64,000 nucleotides of DNA, taken from Deltaproteobacteria bacterium (GTDB lineage: Bacteria; Desulfobacterota; DSM-4660; Desulfatiglandales; HGW-15). Under the pieces are notes generated by a model, which did not search any database, was not told the origin of the DNA, and saw only the letters and a program-made list of their open reading frames with translations. Shown here in pieces: positions 7,694 to 17,109 of the stretch. The DNA is taken from the NCBI GenBank assembly GCA_016932235.1, contig JAFGDF010000242.1, forward strand, positions 10,770-74,769, given 5' to 3'. Every line of letters starts with the position of its first letter. Position 1 is the first letter of the stretch. Made by a program: the position numbers and the translations under genes.

Positions 7694-9532
7694 GTGGAAA
7701 TAATTTACACGGATCTTTTAAGCATCGGTGCCGGGCTGGCAGGGGAAAGGGTTGCTGTGGAAGCCGCGACAGCAGGCTTTGAAAGCATATGCCTTAGTAT
7801 TGTCCCCCCCAGGCGTTCCCATTCATCAGCCGCCCAGGGCGGCATGCAGGCATCCCTGGGAAACTGCGCCAAGGGGGATGGTGACTGCCCGGATGTTCAC
7901 TTTCAGGATACGGTCAAAGGATCGGACTGGGGATGCGACCAGGAGGTGGCCCGCCTTTTTGCCGAAACCGCACCCATCGCGGTTCGTGAAATGGCGTTTT
8001 GGGGCCTGCCATGGAATCGTGTTGTATCAGGAAAATCCACGTATTTTAAGGGCGGCAAGAAATTCGAGAAGATAGAATCCAAGGCAAAGGAAGGGCTAAT
8101 CACTGCCAGGGACTTTGGCGGAACAGCCAAATGGCGCACCTGTTACACTTCTGATGGCACAGGACACACCCTGCTATATACCATGGACAACAAGGCCGTG
8201 GAACTGGGAGTTAAGGTTCACGACCGCATGGAGGTCATATCCCTTATTCATGACACTGAAGCGTGCATGGGCGCTGTTGCCAGGTGCATGAAGACCGGGA
8301 GATTACGGGTATATCTGGCCAAGGCGACTCTTATCGCAACAGGGGGCTATGGCCGGATCTACCGCGAGACTACCAATGCGGTCATCAATGATGGCGGAGG
8401 CGCCATCATTGCTTTGGATACCGGCATTGTGCCCATTGGAAATCCCGAAGCCGTCCAGTTTCATCCCACCGGAATTGTTCCCACCCATATACTGGTTACG
8501 GAGGGATGCCGTGGAGACGGAGGAACCCTTCTGGATGTGCACCAAAAGCGTTTTATGAATGCCTATGAGCCGGAAAAGGCTGAACTGGCATCACGCGATG
8601 TGGTGTCGAGGTGGATGATCCACCACATCCGGGAGGGACATGGCGTGCCCAGTCCTTATGGAGATCATCTCTGGCTGGATATCCGCCATCTTGGGTCAAC
8701 CCATATCAAGACCAAACTCAGAGAAGTTGAAGAGATATGCAATAACTTTCTGGGAGTGGATCCCATCACACAGCTGATACCTGTCCGGCCTGCGCAGCAT
8801 TATACCATGACAGGGGTAAGAACCAACAAGGATGGCGCGGCCTATGGCCTGAAAGGGCTTTTTTCGGCCGGAGAGGCCGCATGTTGGGATTTACACGGGT
8901 TCAATCGACTGGGAGGGAATTCACTGGCAGAGACCATTGTCGCGGGGCGGATTGTCGGAACGAAGGTGGTGGAATTTTTGCAGGGCTATGAATGTGAGTT
9001 TTCCACCAGCCTGATCAGGGATCGCTTTGCCAAAGACGAAGAGCGAATTAAGAGGCTGATATCCGGCAAGGACGGAAAAGAAAATGTTTACACCATCAGG
9101 AACGCCATGCAGGATGAACTTATGGACCGGGTAGGTATATTCAGAAACGGGAAAGACCTACAAACCGCTGTGAATAAACTGCAGGAAATTCATGACCGCT
9201 CAAAAAAAGTGGGGATTCAATCGAATGGGATCGGCGCCAGCCATGAACTGAGCCTTGCCATCAAAATCCAGAGCATGCTAAAACTGGCACTCTGCGTGGC
9301 CTGTGGGGCTCTTGCCCGCACGGAAAGCCGTGGCTGTCATTCCCGGGAGGACTACAAGGCCAGGAACGACCGGGATTGGCTGAACCGTACACTGGCTAGA
9401 TGGAAAGAAGGGGCCGACCTCCCGACACTGAATTACGAACCTGTTTCAAAAATAATGGAACTTCCTCCTGGCAGCCGTGGTTACGGTCAGTGTGAAATCA
9501 TCGGATGCGATGGCGAGATTGTAGGAGCTTAG
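7694..9532 (+). CDS. frdA: Fumarate reductase/succinate dehydrogenase flavoprotein subunit
   Basis: A 612-residue flavoprotein. The FAD-binding SIGAGLAG is at about 10-17, and the histidine expected to carry covalent 8-alpha-N3-FAD is H43 in RSHSSAAQGG. Active-site residues of the family are all present: H257 (QFHPT), R301 (SRDVVSR), H369 (AQHYTM) and R405 (HGFNRLGGNS). These positions nearly coincide with Wolinella numbering as I recall it. It catalyses fumarate/succinate interconversion on the membrane-bound complex. The start is a GTG at 7694 behind GAGGGG. It ends 1 bp before frdB, so the two are translationally close. Nothing suggests truncation. Confidence 0.92.
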   Translation: MEIIYTDLLSIGAGLAGERVAVEAATAGFESICLSIVPPRRSHSSAAQGGMQASLGNCAKGDGDCPDVHFQDTVKGSDWGCDQEVARLFAETAPIAVREMAFWGLPWNRVVSGKSTYFKGGKKFEKIESKAKEGLITARDFGGTAKWRTCYTSDGTGHTLLYTMDNKAVELGVKVHDRMEVISLIHDTEACMGAVARCMKTGRLRVYLAKATLIATGGYGRIYRETTNAVINDGGGAIIALDTGIVPIGNPEAVQFHPTGIVPTHILVTEGCRGDGGTLLDVHQKRFMNAYEPEKAELASRDVVSRWMIHHIREGHGVPSPYGDHLWLDIRHLGSTHIKTKLREVEEICNNFLGVDPITQLIPVRPAQHYTMTGVRTNKDGAAYGLKGLFSAGEAACWDLHGFNRLGGNSLAETIVAGRIVGTKVVEFLQGYECEFSTSLIRDRFAKDEERIKRLISGKDGKENVYTIRNAMQDELMDRVGIFRNGKDLQTAVNKLQEIHDRSKKVGIQSNGIGASHELSLAIKIQSMLKLALCVACGALARTESRGCHSREDYKARNDRDWLNRTLARWKEGADLPTLNYEPVSKIMELPPGSRGYGQCEIIGCDGEIVGA

Positions 9533-9533
9533 A

Positions 9534-10280
9534 ATGGACAGAAAACTGACATTTCATATATTCCGTTATAACCCTCAAGACCCGGATTCCGTTCCCCATA
9601 CGGACACCTTTTATCTGGGTGAGACCGATAAGATGACCCTCTACATTGCCCTTACCCGGATCAGGGAAGAACAGGACCCATCTCTGATATTTGACTTCTG
9701 CTGCCGGGCAGGAATATGCGGGGCCTGCGCCATGGTCATCAATGGCAGGCCTGGTCTGGCATGTAAAACTCTCACCAGTGAACTGCCGGATGAGAACACC
9801 CTGATGCCGCTACCCGTATTTAAGCTGATTGGGGATCTTTCTGTGGATACCGGAACCTGGTTCAGGGCTATGAATGAAAAGGTTGAGTCCTGGATACATA
9901 CAGACAAGAAAATGGACCCAACGATCCCGGAGGAACGTATGGACAATGGCCTTGCCGAACAGATATATGAACTGGAACGTTGTGTGGAATGCGGTTGCTG
10001 TGTGGCGGCCTGTGGCACAGCCAATATGCGTGAGGACTTTATCGGCGCTGTAGCGCTGAACCGTATCGCGCGCTTTGCGATGGATCCGAGGGACAATCGG
10101 ACGGATCGAGAATATTTCGAGATCGTCGGCACGGACGAAGGTATCTTCGGATGTATGGGTCTCTTAGGCTGTGAGGATGTGTGCCCCAAGAACCTTCCCC
10201 TGCAGGACCAGCTGGGAATCCTGCGCAGGAAGATGGGATGGGTCGCCGTCAAGAATCTGTTATTCAGATTTTCTAAATAG
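9534..10280 (+). CDS. frdB: Fumarate reductase/succinate dehydrogenase iron-sulfur subunit
   Basis: A 248-residue three-cluster protein. The [2Fe-2S] site is CCRAGICGAC with a distal cysteine (about C57, C62, C65, C77). The [4Fe-4S] site is CVECGCCVAAC (about 150-160). The [3Fe-4S] region is CMGLLGCEDVCP (about 207-218). It carries electrons between the FAD of FrdA and the hemes of FrdC. The ATG follows the frdA stop by one base. It is the last gene of the operon; 30 bp downstream begins a palindromic repeat element that may act as a terminator for both converging transcripts. Confidence 0.92.
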   Translation: MDRKLTFHIFRYNPQDPDSVPHTDTFYLGETDKMTLYIALTRIREEQDPSLIFDFCCRAGICGACAMVINGRPGLACKTLTSELPDENTLMPLPVFKLIGDLSVDTGTWFRAMNEKVESWIHTDKKMDPTIPEERMDNGLAEQIYELERCVECGCCVAACGTANMREDFIGAVALNRIARFAMDPRDNRTDREYFEIVGTDEGIFGCMGLLGCEDVCPKNLPLQDQLGILRRKMGWVAVKNLLFRFSK

Positions 10281-10312
10281 AACTATCCCGGTCAGCAATC
10301 CGTCTGATTTTG

Positions 10313-10418
10313 GTCGACAGTCTCCTAAAAAGTTATTCAATTAGTATCTTATTCTGATTAGATTATATAATGATATATTCCTAGAAGTTTGTCGGGCAAA
10401 GTCCGACAAACTTCTAGG
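10313..10418. repeat. Composite palindromic intergenic repeat, copy 1
   Basis: A half-site with TCGACAGTCTCCTA at 10313-10326 is followed after about 60 AT-rich bases by a perfect 16-bp inverted repeat (arm CCTAGAAGTTTGTCGG) at 10380-10395 and 10403-10418, with a 7-nt loop. The TAG stop of the minus-strand gene lies inside the right arm. A second locus at 21453-21561 has the same arrangement in the opposite orientation, which marks it as a dispersed element and not a one-off terminator. Confidence 0.65.
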
Positions 10419-10641
10419 GTGTTTTCTTCGTGATAAATCTTACCCGCCGTAATTTTTCATATTTACCCGATAGGGCATAACCCAGCTCTCCCAGCAGAAA
10501 TCTCATGTATGATATTTTATCCGGTAAGTCCTTCTGACCGGATATATAACTCTCTTCCATCTCTTCTAAAGTCTCCGTCATCTCATCAATGATATCATAC
10601 TCCGTATCCATTTCTGTGCTATCTATTTCAAGCTCATTCAT
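10414..10641 (-). CDS. Small acidic protein coupled to the cNMP-PilZ gene
   Basis: A 75-residue protein of unknown function, rich in Glu/Asp in its first half (MNELEIDSTEMDTEYD) and basic at its C-terminus (KYEKLRRVRFITKKTP). Residues about 10-35 could form a short amphipathic or coiled helix. The start is the ATG at 10641, which overlaps the stop of the upstream gene (ATGAATGA). GAGG lies just upstream, so translation is coupled. An alternative upstream start would overlap that gene by about 60 bp. It probably works with the cNMP-PilZ protein, but no function can be named. Confidence 0.5.
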   Translation of the reverse strand: MNELEIDSTEMDTEYDIIDEMTETLEEMEESYISGQKDLPDKISYMRFLLGELGYALSGKYEKLRRVRFITKKTP

Positions 10642-11347
10642 TTCGATCCTCATTTCGGTAAAGATTAAGGTTGATTTTCTTAACATAATTCTCAATATGT
10701 TTGATATTTTCGTCAGTCTCGGAAAATTTGATACGCATCCCTGGGGGAAAGTTGGCAGGATCGTCTGAGTGTCTTCTTGTCCACTCCACTTCGCTTTTTA
10801 TCTTTACGGGTTTAGTCAAATCTGGCAATTGAAGTTTTAGAAGAATCTTTTCCCCCTTTTTTAATGGATTTTTAGTCTTTATAAAGAGACCTCCCTTGCT
10901 GTATTCATTAGTGTAAGCCCTGTCAAATGCCTGAGGATCTTTGAATGTTAGCGATAACATTTTCAGTGCGCTATTATCCGTCGCAGATAAAGATTTGGAA
11001 AATTCATCGATCAGAACCTCATATCTTTTTGCCATATTTATTATTATTGTCCTGAAATCACCGGGAAGCCGGTTAAATTCATGATCCAATGAATGCCGAT
11101 CCAATAAGCCCAAGGTTGTATTACCGACAGCTATGGCAGTAGTCGTGCGTTTTGATCCGCTGAAGAATGAAAGCTCGCCAAAGACATCCTCTGACTTTAA
11201 TACCGCCAAGTTCAGTTTTTTTCCTTCTATAGTTCTGGATATCTCAACAGCACCCGAAATAACTATGTATATCCAATCTCCAGAGCTACCCTCTTTGAAA
11301 ATCAGTTCACCATCCATATATGATTTCTCTGTGGCTATATTGAACAT
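10634..11347 (-). CDS. Cyclic-nucleotide-binding plus PilZ-domain protein
   Basis: A 237-residue cytosolic protein. Residues 1-115 form a Crp-type cNMP-binding barrel (ELIFKEGSSGDWIYIVISG, then DVFGELSFFSGSKRTTTAIA, the phosphate-cassette region). No helix-turn-helix follows. Residues about 130-225 resemble the myxobacterial-type PilZ domain (SKGGLFIKTKNPLKKGEKILL, then SEVEWTRR and PGMRIKF). It could integrate two nucleotide signals; whether either ligand is bound is not readable. A 75-residue acidic protein is translationally coupled downstream. The start ATG at 11347 is supported by the family's N-terminal length. Confidence 0.7.
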   Translation of the reverse strand: MFNIATEKSYMDGELIFKEGSSGDWIYIVISGAVEISRTIEGKKLNLAVLKSEDVFGELSFFSGSKRTTTAIAVGNTTLGLLDRHSLDHEFNRLPGDFRTIIINMAKRYEVLIDEFSKSLSATDNSALKMLSLTFKDPQAFDRAYTNEYSKGGLFIKTKNPLKKGEKILLKLQLPDLTKPVKIKSEVEWTRRHSDDPANFPPGMRIKFSETDENIKHIENYVKKINLNLYRNEDRNE

Positions 11348-11625
11348 AAAGCTACCTCAATAATTAATAATGAATTGAATATCCGCATTTTTATCTTTGG
11401 TGTTCACAATACTTCGATACGGCGGACCATCTTTTCTGATCAGTATGAAGCAACAAGTATGCCAGAAGTTGATAATCGTCATATATGCTGTAATATCAAT
11501 TATTTAAGTAAATATGAAAGGGGCTTGTTTTCACTTTACTGTGCACAACTATATACATATCCTTTTATATGTGTATATAATTAGATAGCCAAAAGAACGA
11601 TCATCGCAAATCCTATCCGCCTAAT
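11348..11625. other. AT-rich intergenic region
   Basis: Upstream region of the cNMP-PilZ gene and downstream region of the tRNA. A 69-codon plus-strand frame (11375-11584) lacks a Shine-Dalgarno sequence and domain signs. Nothing else was recognised. Confidence 0.4.
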
Positions 11626-11670
11626 GAAAAAAGGGGTTGCAGACTCTTTTTAAGAGTTGTAACCCCTTGA
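11626..11670 (-). terminator. Rho-independent terminator of tRNA-Leu
   Basis: Reading the minus strand, AAGGGGTT and AACCCCTT arms (plus inner ACTCTT/AAGAGT pairs) form a long hairpin directly after the tRNA, and its stem runs into a T-rich tract (TTTTTTTC). Stem, loop and T-run are all in place. Confidence 0.8.
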
Positions 11671-11676
11671 TATCAC

Positions 11677-11764
11677 TGGTGCCTGGGACGGGAATCGAAC
11701 CCGTACACACTTAAAGTGCGAGGGATTTTAAGTCCCTTGCGTCTACCAATTCCGCCACCCAGGC
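11677..11764 (-). tRNA. tRNA-Leu (anticodon UAA)
   Basis: An 88-nt minus-strand tRNA including an encoded CCA. The acceptor stem pairs GCCTGGG with CCCAGGC. The D-arm has GGTAGACGC, the T-arm has GGTTCGATTCC, and a long variable arm of class II type is present. The anticodon stem AGGGA/TCCCT encloses CTTAAAA, giving anticodon TAA at 11728-11730, which reads UUA leucine codons. A terminator follows. Confidence 0.95.
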
Positions 11765-12042
11765 ATATACTTTTTAATCTTATGCTTCAATAGGTTAATG
11801 AAACCCCTTTATAATCAATGGATTCCTTATTTCGCTCTACTTGCCCGGAATAACAAAAGGGTGGAACTTTTCGCTCATTCAGAGGCATAGCTGGATTCTT
11901 ACCCGATTGGAATTATAAAATCAAGCAAATTGCTGATTGCATGGCGATCACAGTCATCGGTTTTGGAAATACTCCAAGCGCACGATCGTCCGGTATTTCG
12001 GGCTTGAAATCGACCTGGCAACCTGTCCGACCGGCTCCTTGA

Positions 12043-13095
12043 CTACCGCAAATAGATAGGATTTGTGAATATCCATGGCCGCCATCCGAATACGGGCAGA
12101 TGGCGATAAACCTCGACCCTGTAAACGCCCTTCTCCTTTACAGGATACACCACCTCGGAGCTCCGCCATCTTCCTGCTACTATTCCGTCTTTATAAATCC
12201 TGGTCTCTCCCGATTCCGGCAGCTCCACGATGATACTGCCGGTATGAAACTTTCCTTCCTCACCCATTACAAGATCTGATCCGTCATCGGATAAGAAGAA
12301 AAACCTGAATCCCTTTGATGCACACAGGCTATCATGGGCTATAAAAAGCCTGCCTTCCTTCAAGGCATCATAGATATCCGTCTTTGCGGTGCTAAAATCA
12401 CCGTGGATCTTTCTACGGATAAGGACATGGACGTTTATCGTGTTGAAAAGGAAATCATAGGTAAGCGGGATAAACCTTATGGGCCCAATCCTGAATTCAG
12501 CGCCATGCGCATCCGAGGTCCCGATCGCCACCACTCTTCTCGTCCGGTTTAATCCGTCCCAGAATGAGATGGTTTCACGGCTCGGTCCCTTTAACATCTG
12601 GCTTTTGAATGCCAGGAAAAATATGCCGTGAAATATGGTTTTTACACGCTCTTTCCACCTCGATGAAAAATTCCAGATACTCAGGCCCGTGAACCCTTTT
12701 ACAGAAAGATCATTCCAGGTATAAGCAACGGATTTTTCCCTGTAAGGCATGCCTTTTTCGAACGGGTGGGCGAGAAATCCGAAGCCTCCCTTTTCATTCA
12801 CTCTATCTATAACTTCCTGCGGTCCAATGCCTTCGGAATTCACCATTTCCTCGATACCGTATGCGAGATAGTGGTGAAAACGTTTTCCGATTTCAAGCCC
12901 AGTCAGTACAAGAAGATTTCCATAAAAACCCTCTTCTCCGAGGTCGAATGAATCCCTCATATATTCATGATCATTAATGCAGATAAAATCCAGGCCTGCC
13001 AGTGAAGCTAATTCAGCTATCTCTCTCGTGGACATCCCGCCGTCCGAATGACGGGAATGGATATGAAGATTTCCTGTGTATTCGAAGTCAAACAT
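12043..13095 (-). CDS. PHP-domain metal-dependent phosphoesterase
   Basis: A protein of about 350 residues with the PHP (polymerase and histidinol phosphatase) metal motifs: NLHIHSRHSDG near the N-terminus, CINDHE about 35 residues later, the FLAHPFE segment, and GTSDAHG near residue 190. These supply the His/Asp residues of a di- or trinuclear metal site. The substrate is unknown. The C-terminal third (from about 230) is beta-rich and has no family I recognise. The ATG at 13095 is chosen: the upstream permease stops at 13100, and a TTG at 13116 would overlap it. It is the last gene of a four-gene cluster with transglutaminase, ABC ATPase and ABC permease. Confidence 0.75.
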   Translation of the reverse strand: MFDFEYTGNLHIHSRHSDGGMSTREIAELASLAGLDFICINDHEYMRDSFDLGEEGFYGNLLVLTGLEIGKRFHHYLAYGIEEMVNSEGIGPQEVIDRVNEKGGFGFLAHPFEKGMPYREKSVAYTWNDLSVKGFTGLSIWNFSSRWKERVKTIFHGIFFLAFKSQMLKGPSRETISFWDGLNRTRRVVAIGTSDAHGAEFRIGPIRFIPLTYDFLFNTINVHVLIRRKIHGDFSTAKTDIYDALKEGRLFIAHDSLCASKGFRFFFLSDDGSDLVMGEEGKFHTGSIIVELPESGETRIYKDGIVAGRWRSSEVVYPVKEKGVYRVEVYRHLPVFGWRPWIFTNPIYLR

Positions 13096-13099
13096 CTTT

Positions 13100-14794
13100 T
13101 TACCTATAATTTTCAAGGGCCGCGGATCCCATTTTCATGAATTTGTAAACCGTGAATAGATTCATAACCAGAACTAAGGTGAAGGCAGGAATGATCATAA
13201 TCCACTGAAACAAGCTTATCTCCGTGCCTTTTAGATCCGCCATGAAAAGGATATAGACCGGTCCAGCTTCAAGAACTATAATAAAAGCAACAAGAACCGC
13301 ACTTAATATCATATACATTAAACCCCCGAATCCCGTTGCGACTTGGGATATATTCTCGTATTTGAAATTAGGATACATGGCGCCGAATCCTACTCCCATC
13401 GCCACAATGCTGAACACAATTAAAAACATCGTAATAGAGGAAAGGAACATCATCAGGCTGGTCACATGCAGGAGGCAATTTGTGGTAATAATCAATATCC
13501 CGCCAAGAGAAAGCATGGGAATGATATACAACGCGAATTTTCCCCAGAGGAATCTTTCATTGGAAAGAGGAGAAGACCTTATAATCCAGAAGGCTCCCCC
13601 CTCTGAACTCACAGCAGGAAAGATAAAACGAACCGAAACCGCTGCAAGAACAAAACCGGCAAGTCCCATATTGAGAAAAGCTATTTCATTCTGAAGAAAA
13701 TCCAGCCGTATGGGGCTTCTCTCCAGGGGCAGGACGCTGAAATTGTATATATATACTATTATCAAGGCTCCAAGGAGCAGGAGCTGTGACCACTGGGTAT
13801 TGTCGCGGAAAAAGTTTCGAATATCCTTTTCCAGCATGGCTCCGGTATCAGGAGCCAAAGGCTTTTTGATAAATCCCACAATAATATCGAGGATACCACG
13901 CCCCCTTCTTCTTCTCTTCGCCTCCTGGGATTTTGAGAATCCGCTAAAATATATAATGCCTGCAATCCATACATTTATGACAAATATCGCCGACGCGCTG
14001 CTCCATAAAAGCAGCACATTAAATGCGGCATTATGACCTTTTGTATCACCAAGTCGGGACCACAAGATTTCCGTGGCCCAGTGTGTGGGCAAATATGGCG
14101 AATCTGTAACCTGAAGCGCCGTTACATACTGCATTATACTGAAGAAGGCGTCGGGATTCACCAGCCTCTCAGGCCTCAGAAATCTGAACAAAAGGTAAAG
14201 GGCAATGATCACGAGAATGACCATCAGCATAATGATATCTCTGGTCCTCTGAGCGGGGAAAATACTCACCATGATCATCGTAAAAATAATTCCCAGGCCG
14301 GCCGCAATAATTGTCACGGCAAGGGGCACATGTAAAAGGGCGATATAAAAACCTGGGCCGGGTTTGTAGACATAAGCATAGGCCAGCATTACAGGCAGGC
14401 CGAATACAATCACCATCCATGAACTGTCAACCATGGTATATACTGCTCTGCTGATAAAAAGATTCTCAATATCTACAGGAGATGAATAACAGAGCTCAAG
14501 ATCTGCCGATAGATAAAGGTTTGAAAGCGCCGTGATAACGTGGCTGAAGATGAGAAGAGAAAAGAATGTCAAGAGGACCATTGCCAGTAAATGGCGTGCC
14601 AAAATATCCCCGATTAACTCGACAGACTGGAAATAGATCAAGACACGGCAGAAGATGAGAAACATTAACAGCCAGAAGAAAAGCCCAACCACGGACATGA
14701 TCACGGCCTTTCTTCTTGTCCCGCGTGTGTTGTCAAAAAAGATATTCCTGATGCCAAGCAGTCGCGGGCTAAGAAGTAGATAGAGGTCTTTCAT
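13100..14794 (-). CDS. ABC-2-type exporter permease
   Basis: A 564-residue membrane protein with about 12 hydrophobic segments arranged as two blocks separated by a cytosolic basic stretch (KSQEAKRRRRGRG, about 292-304). The layout fits large ABC-2-type export permeases. SSEGGAFWIIRSSPLSNERFLW near residue 400 is typical of the putative ABC exporter family found with such clusters. It overlaps the ATPase gene by 26 bp, so the two form one transporter. The exported substrate is unknown. With the transglutaminase-like and PHP genes next to it, an envelope role is possible but not shown. Confidence 0.75.
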   Translation of the reverse strand: MKDLYLLLSPRLLGIRNIFFDNTRGTRRKAVIMSVVGLFFWLLMFLIFCRVLIYFQSVELIGDILARHLLAMVLLTFFSLLIFSHVITALSNLYLSADLELCYSSPVDIENLFISRAVYTMVDSSWMVIVFGLPVMLAYAYVYKPGPGFYIALLHVPLAVTIIAAGLGIIFTMIMVSIFPAQRTRDIIMLMVILVIIALYLLFRFLRPERLVNPDAFFSIMQYVTALQVTDSPYLPTHWATEILWSRLGDTKGHNAAFNVLLLWSSASAIFVINVWIAGIIYFSGFSKSQEAKRRRRGRGILDIIVGFIKKPLAPDTGAMLEKDIRNFFRDNTQWSQLLLLGALIIVYIYNFSVLPLERSPIRLDFLQNEIAFLNMGLAGFVLAAVSVRFIFPAVSSEGGAFWIIRSSPLSNERFLWGKFALYIIPMLSLGGILIITTNCLLHVTSLMMFLSSITMFLIVFSIVAMGVGFGAMYPNFKYENISQVATGFGGLMYMILSAVLVAFIIVLEAGPVYILFMADLKGTEISLFQWIMIIPAFTLVLVMNLFTVYKFMKMGSAALENYR

Positions 14795-15527
14795 GCGCGA
14801 TTCTTTTCCCTTCTGTCAGCTTTAGGAATATTTTTTCCAGATCCCCGTCGATTCCCGCTTCCCTCTGAAGTTCTTTTGGACTCCCTTTTGCCAGGATCTT
14901 TCCAGCCTGTATAATCGCAATTTCCTGGCACAGCTCCTCGGCGACTTCAAGGGAATGGGTTGACATGAAAACTGTCGTGCCGTTCATACTCTGTTCCCTG
15001 AACACATCTTTAACGAGTCTTGCACCCTTCGGATCAAGGCCCACCATCGGTTCATCCACAATAAGGACCCTAGGCCGATGCAGTAAGGCACCGCACATTA
15101 CAAGCCTCTGCTTCATTCCATGCGAATAACTCTCTATCATCTCATCGCACCAGTGGTCCAGCTCAAACATTTCCAGGAGATCCATTATATGATTATTGTT
15201 AGATGAACAACGATCCATTCCATAAAGACCGGCGATAAAATTCAGGAACTCCAAACCTGTAAGTTTCTCATAAAGGAAAGGCCGGTCCGGGATAAAGCCG
15301 ATTGAACGTTTGACTTCTGACGGTTCTTTCGCTATATCCATACCGTTAATAATTATCCTGCCTCCTGTGGGCTTTAAAACACCGGCCATCATTTTAATGG
15401 TCGTGGTCTTTCCGGCTCCATTCGGGCCCAGAAAGCCAAAAACCTTGCCCTTCCCCACTTCCAGATTCAGGTTGTCAACGGCCTTAACCCCCTTGTAATT
15501 CTTTGTGAGATCGGTTAACTTAATCAT
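14769..15527 (-). CDS. ABC exporter ATP-binding subunit
   Basis: A 252-residue ABC ATPase. Walker A is GPNGAGKTT (about 34-42), the signature is SYSHGMKQR (about 134-142), Walker B is VLIVDEP (about 154-160), and the switch His lies in MSTHSLEVAEEL. It belongs to the CcmA/drug-export type that pairs with ABC-2 permeases. The ATG at 15527 overlaps the stop of the transglutaminase gene (ATGATTAA), which indicates coupling; the 3' end overlaps the permease gene. It energises the export of an unknown substrate. Confidence 0.85.
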   Translation of the reverse strand: MIKLTDLTKNYKGVKAVDNLNLEVGKGKVFGFLGPNGAGKTTTIKMMAGVLKPTGGRIIINGMDIAKEPSEVKRSIGFIPDRPFLYEKLTGLEFLNFIAGLYGMDRCSSNNNHIMDLLEMFELDHWCDEMIESYSHGMKQRLVMCGALLHRPRVLIVDEPMVGLDPKGARLVKDVFREQSMNGTTVFMSTHSLEVAEELCQEIAIIQAGKILAKGSPKELQREAGIDGDLEKIFLKLTEGKRIAHERPLSTS

Positions 15528-17028
15528 AGCTGTAATCAATTAACTTCAATGATATTTTCCCAATCACGCCGGCGATCTCTATCTGTTTTTCAAGATTGCC
15601 GTGCATGAGACTTATATGACTGACATCCGCCGGTATCTGGTTAAGGGTAGCATCCATCGACACCCATTTCCCGAAATAGGCTTCTGACCAGGCATGATAA
15701 AAAAATCTATCCTGATTATATACCAGCCCCACGCAAATCCGTGAGGGAATCCCCGACGCCCTGAGGAATGCGGTTAGAAGCGTGGCATGTTCATTACAAT
15801 CACCTGTTCTCGTTCTCAAAACTTCAAGAGCGCTCGGAATGCTTATAACCGGTTTTTTTTCTATATTTTCATAGACCCATTTCATTAACCTCTTTGCCGC
15901 CTCGAAATTGTTTGTTTCACCGCTTACAATATTCTTTGCGGCTTCCATCACCTCTTCTGAGTCACTTTCAATATTATATTCCGGCGCCAAATACGGCTTT
16001 AGATTCTCAGCAGGACCCTTGTCCGGGTCTGAAAACCCGATATCTGACGGGAGGTTTTCCATTGCAATCGTGAGGATGCCTTCATTATAATTCTGCCTGC
16101 CGGTATTGAGTATTTCAAGGATCATCGGCATATTATCCAGGCCCTCCACGCGGAACCTTACACTTTTAAGTCTTTCAGGATCAGGCATGATCCTGTCAAG
16201 AGGAACTGCGACCTTTTCGTAGAAGTCCTCAATATCTTCCATTTCAATATTCAGCGGAGCATTTGCGGCACTGGATTTTATGGTGCTGAGCCCCATAAAT
16301 CCTTCTTCCTTCAACGTGGATCCATCCTCGTCCAGCCAGAATGTCATTCGATTACCCCACATTTCCGCTTCAATGCGGAAAGAATCATAGGTGATATTGT
16401 TGATTTCGATCTTTTCCTTCGCAACTACCCTGAAGTGAGCATCTTTTTCAGCCATCGTGGATGGATCAAATAGCGGAAGCATAAAATCATCTCCCACCTT
16501 TATTTCTCTGGCCTGAAAGAAGAACCCCATTCCCGCTCCGATCATGGGCTCTTTATCAAGATAGATTTTTTGAATCTTTTTTCTCCTGCCGGTCCCGGAT
16601 TCGATCACGAGATGTTTCCCCTCTAATTTTCCGGAGATAGCAAATCTGACGATACCCGAGGTCATTTGAAAATAGAAATTGTTTAACCTGAAATCCGCAT
16701 CAAGCACTGATCTGGTTACAGTGTGAACATTTCTTGCCATCCCCATCAGGTTGAGTTTCAGAAATACATCTTCATGAATCAAGTATCCTTTCTCGAAAGG
16801 ATTGATCCTGCTCACGCTGTATCCCACCTTCTTATCATCTAAAAATATCTCTTTCCATTCCCTGGTGTCGGACGTTATTGCGATCATGCTGCTTTCATCT
16901 TCCTCGCTTTTGCCTTGACTGCCGGAATGCTCTTTCTTGATTAGTAAAAACATCATTGAAAGCCAGAAAGAAATTATAATAATGCCGGTGATATTCAACA
17001 CAAGCTTCTTTTTATTTGACAAGATCAT
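15520..17028 (-). CDS. Membrane-anchored transglutaminase-like protein
   Basis: A 502-residue protein. Residues about 8-28 form an N-terminal membrane anchor (KLVLNITGIIIISFWLSMMF), so the rest is probably periplasmic. The C-terminal part (about 385-475) carries the transglutaminase-core triad: Cys in RTRTGDCNEHATLL, His in RFFYHAWSEAYF and Asp in GKWVSMDATLNQ. The long middle region (about 45-370) is beta-rich and unassigned. The enzyme may cut or cross-link peptides in the envelope. It heads a compact cluster with an ABC exporter and a PHP protein, overlapping the ATPase gene by 8 bp. Confidence 0.75.
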   Translation of the reverse strand: MILSNKKKLVLNITGIIIISFWLSMMFLLIKKEHSGSQGKSEEDESSMIAITSDTREWKEIFLDDKKVGYSVSRINPFEKGYLIHEDVFLKLNLMGMARNVHTVTRSVLDADFRLNNFYFQMTSGIVRFAISGKLEGKHLVIESGTGRRKKIQKIYLDKEPMIGAGMGFFFQAREIKVGDDFMLPLFDPSTMAEKDAHFRVVAKEKIEINNITYDSFRIEAEMWGNRMTFWLDEDGSTLKEEGFMGLSTIKSSAANAPLNIEMEDIEDFYEKVAVPLDRIMPDPERLKSVRFRVEGLDNMPMILEILNTGRQNYNEGILTIAMENLPSDIGFSDPDKGPAENLKPYLAPEYNIESDSEEVMEAAKNIVSGETNNFEAAKRLMKWVYENIEKKPVISIPSALEVLRTRTGDCNEHATLLTAFLRASGIPSRICVGLVYNQDRFFYHAWSEAYFGKWVSMDATLNQIPADVSHISLMHGNLEKQIEIAGVIGKISLKLIDYSYD

Positions 17029-17109
17029 ATGTCAGGGCCCTTAAGTTATCTAACACTTTAAAAATAGACAGGATTAGAGAAAGCAGGGACTCATGCCAGA
17101 CATGGTTTT

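Noticed and set aside
9641..10252. 203-codon frame opposite frdB
   Set aside because: Antisense shadow of the cysteine-rich frdB gene.
11375..11584. 69-codon frame upstream of the tRNA terminator
   Set aside because: AT-rich chance frame with no ribosome site.
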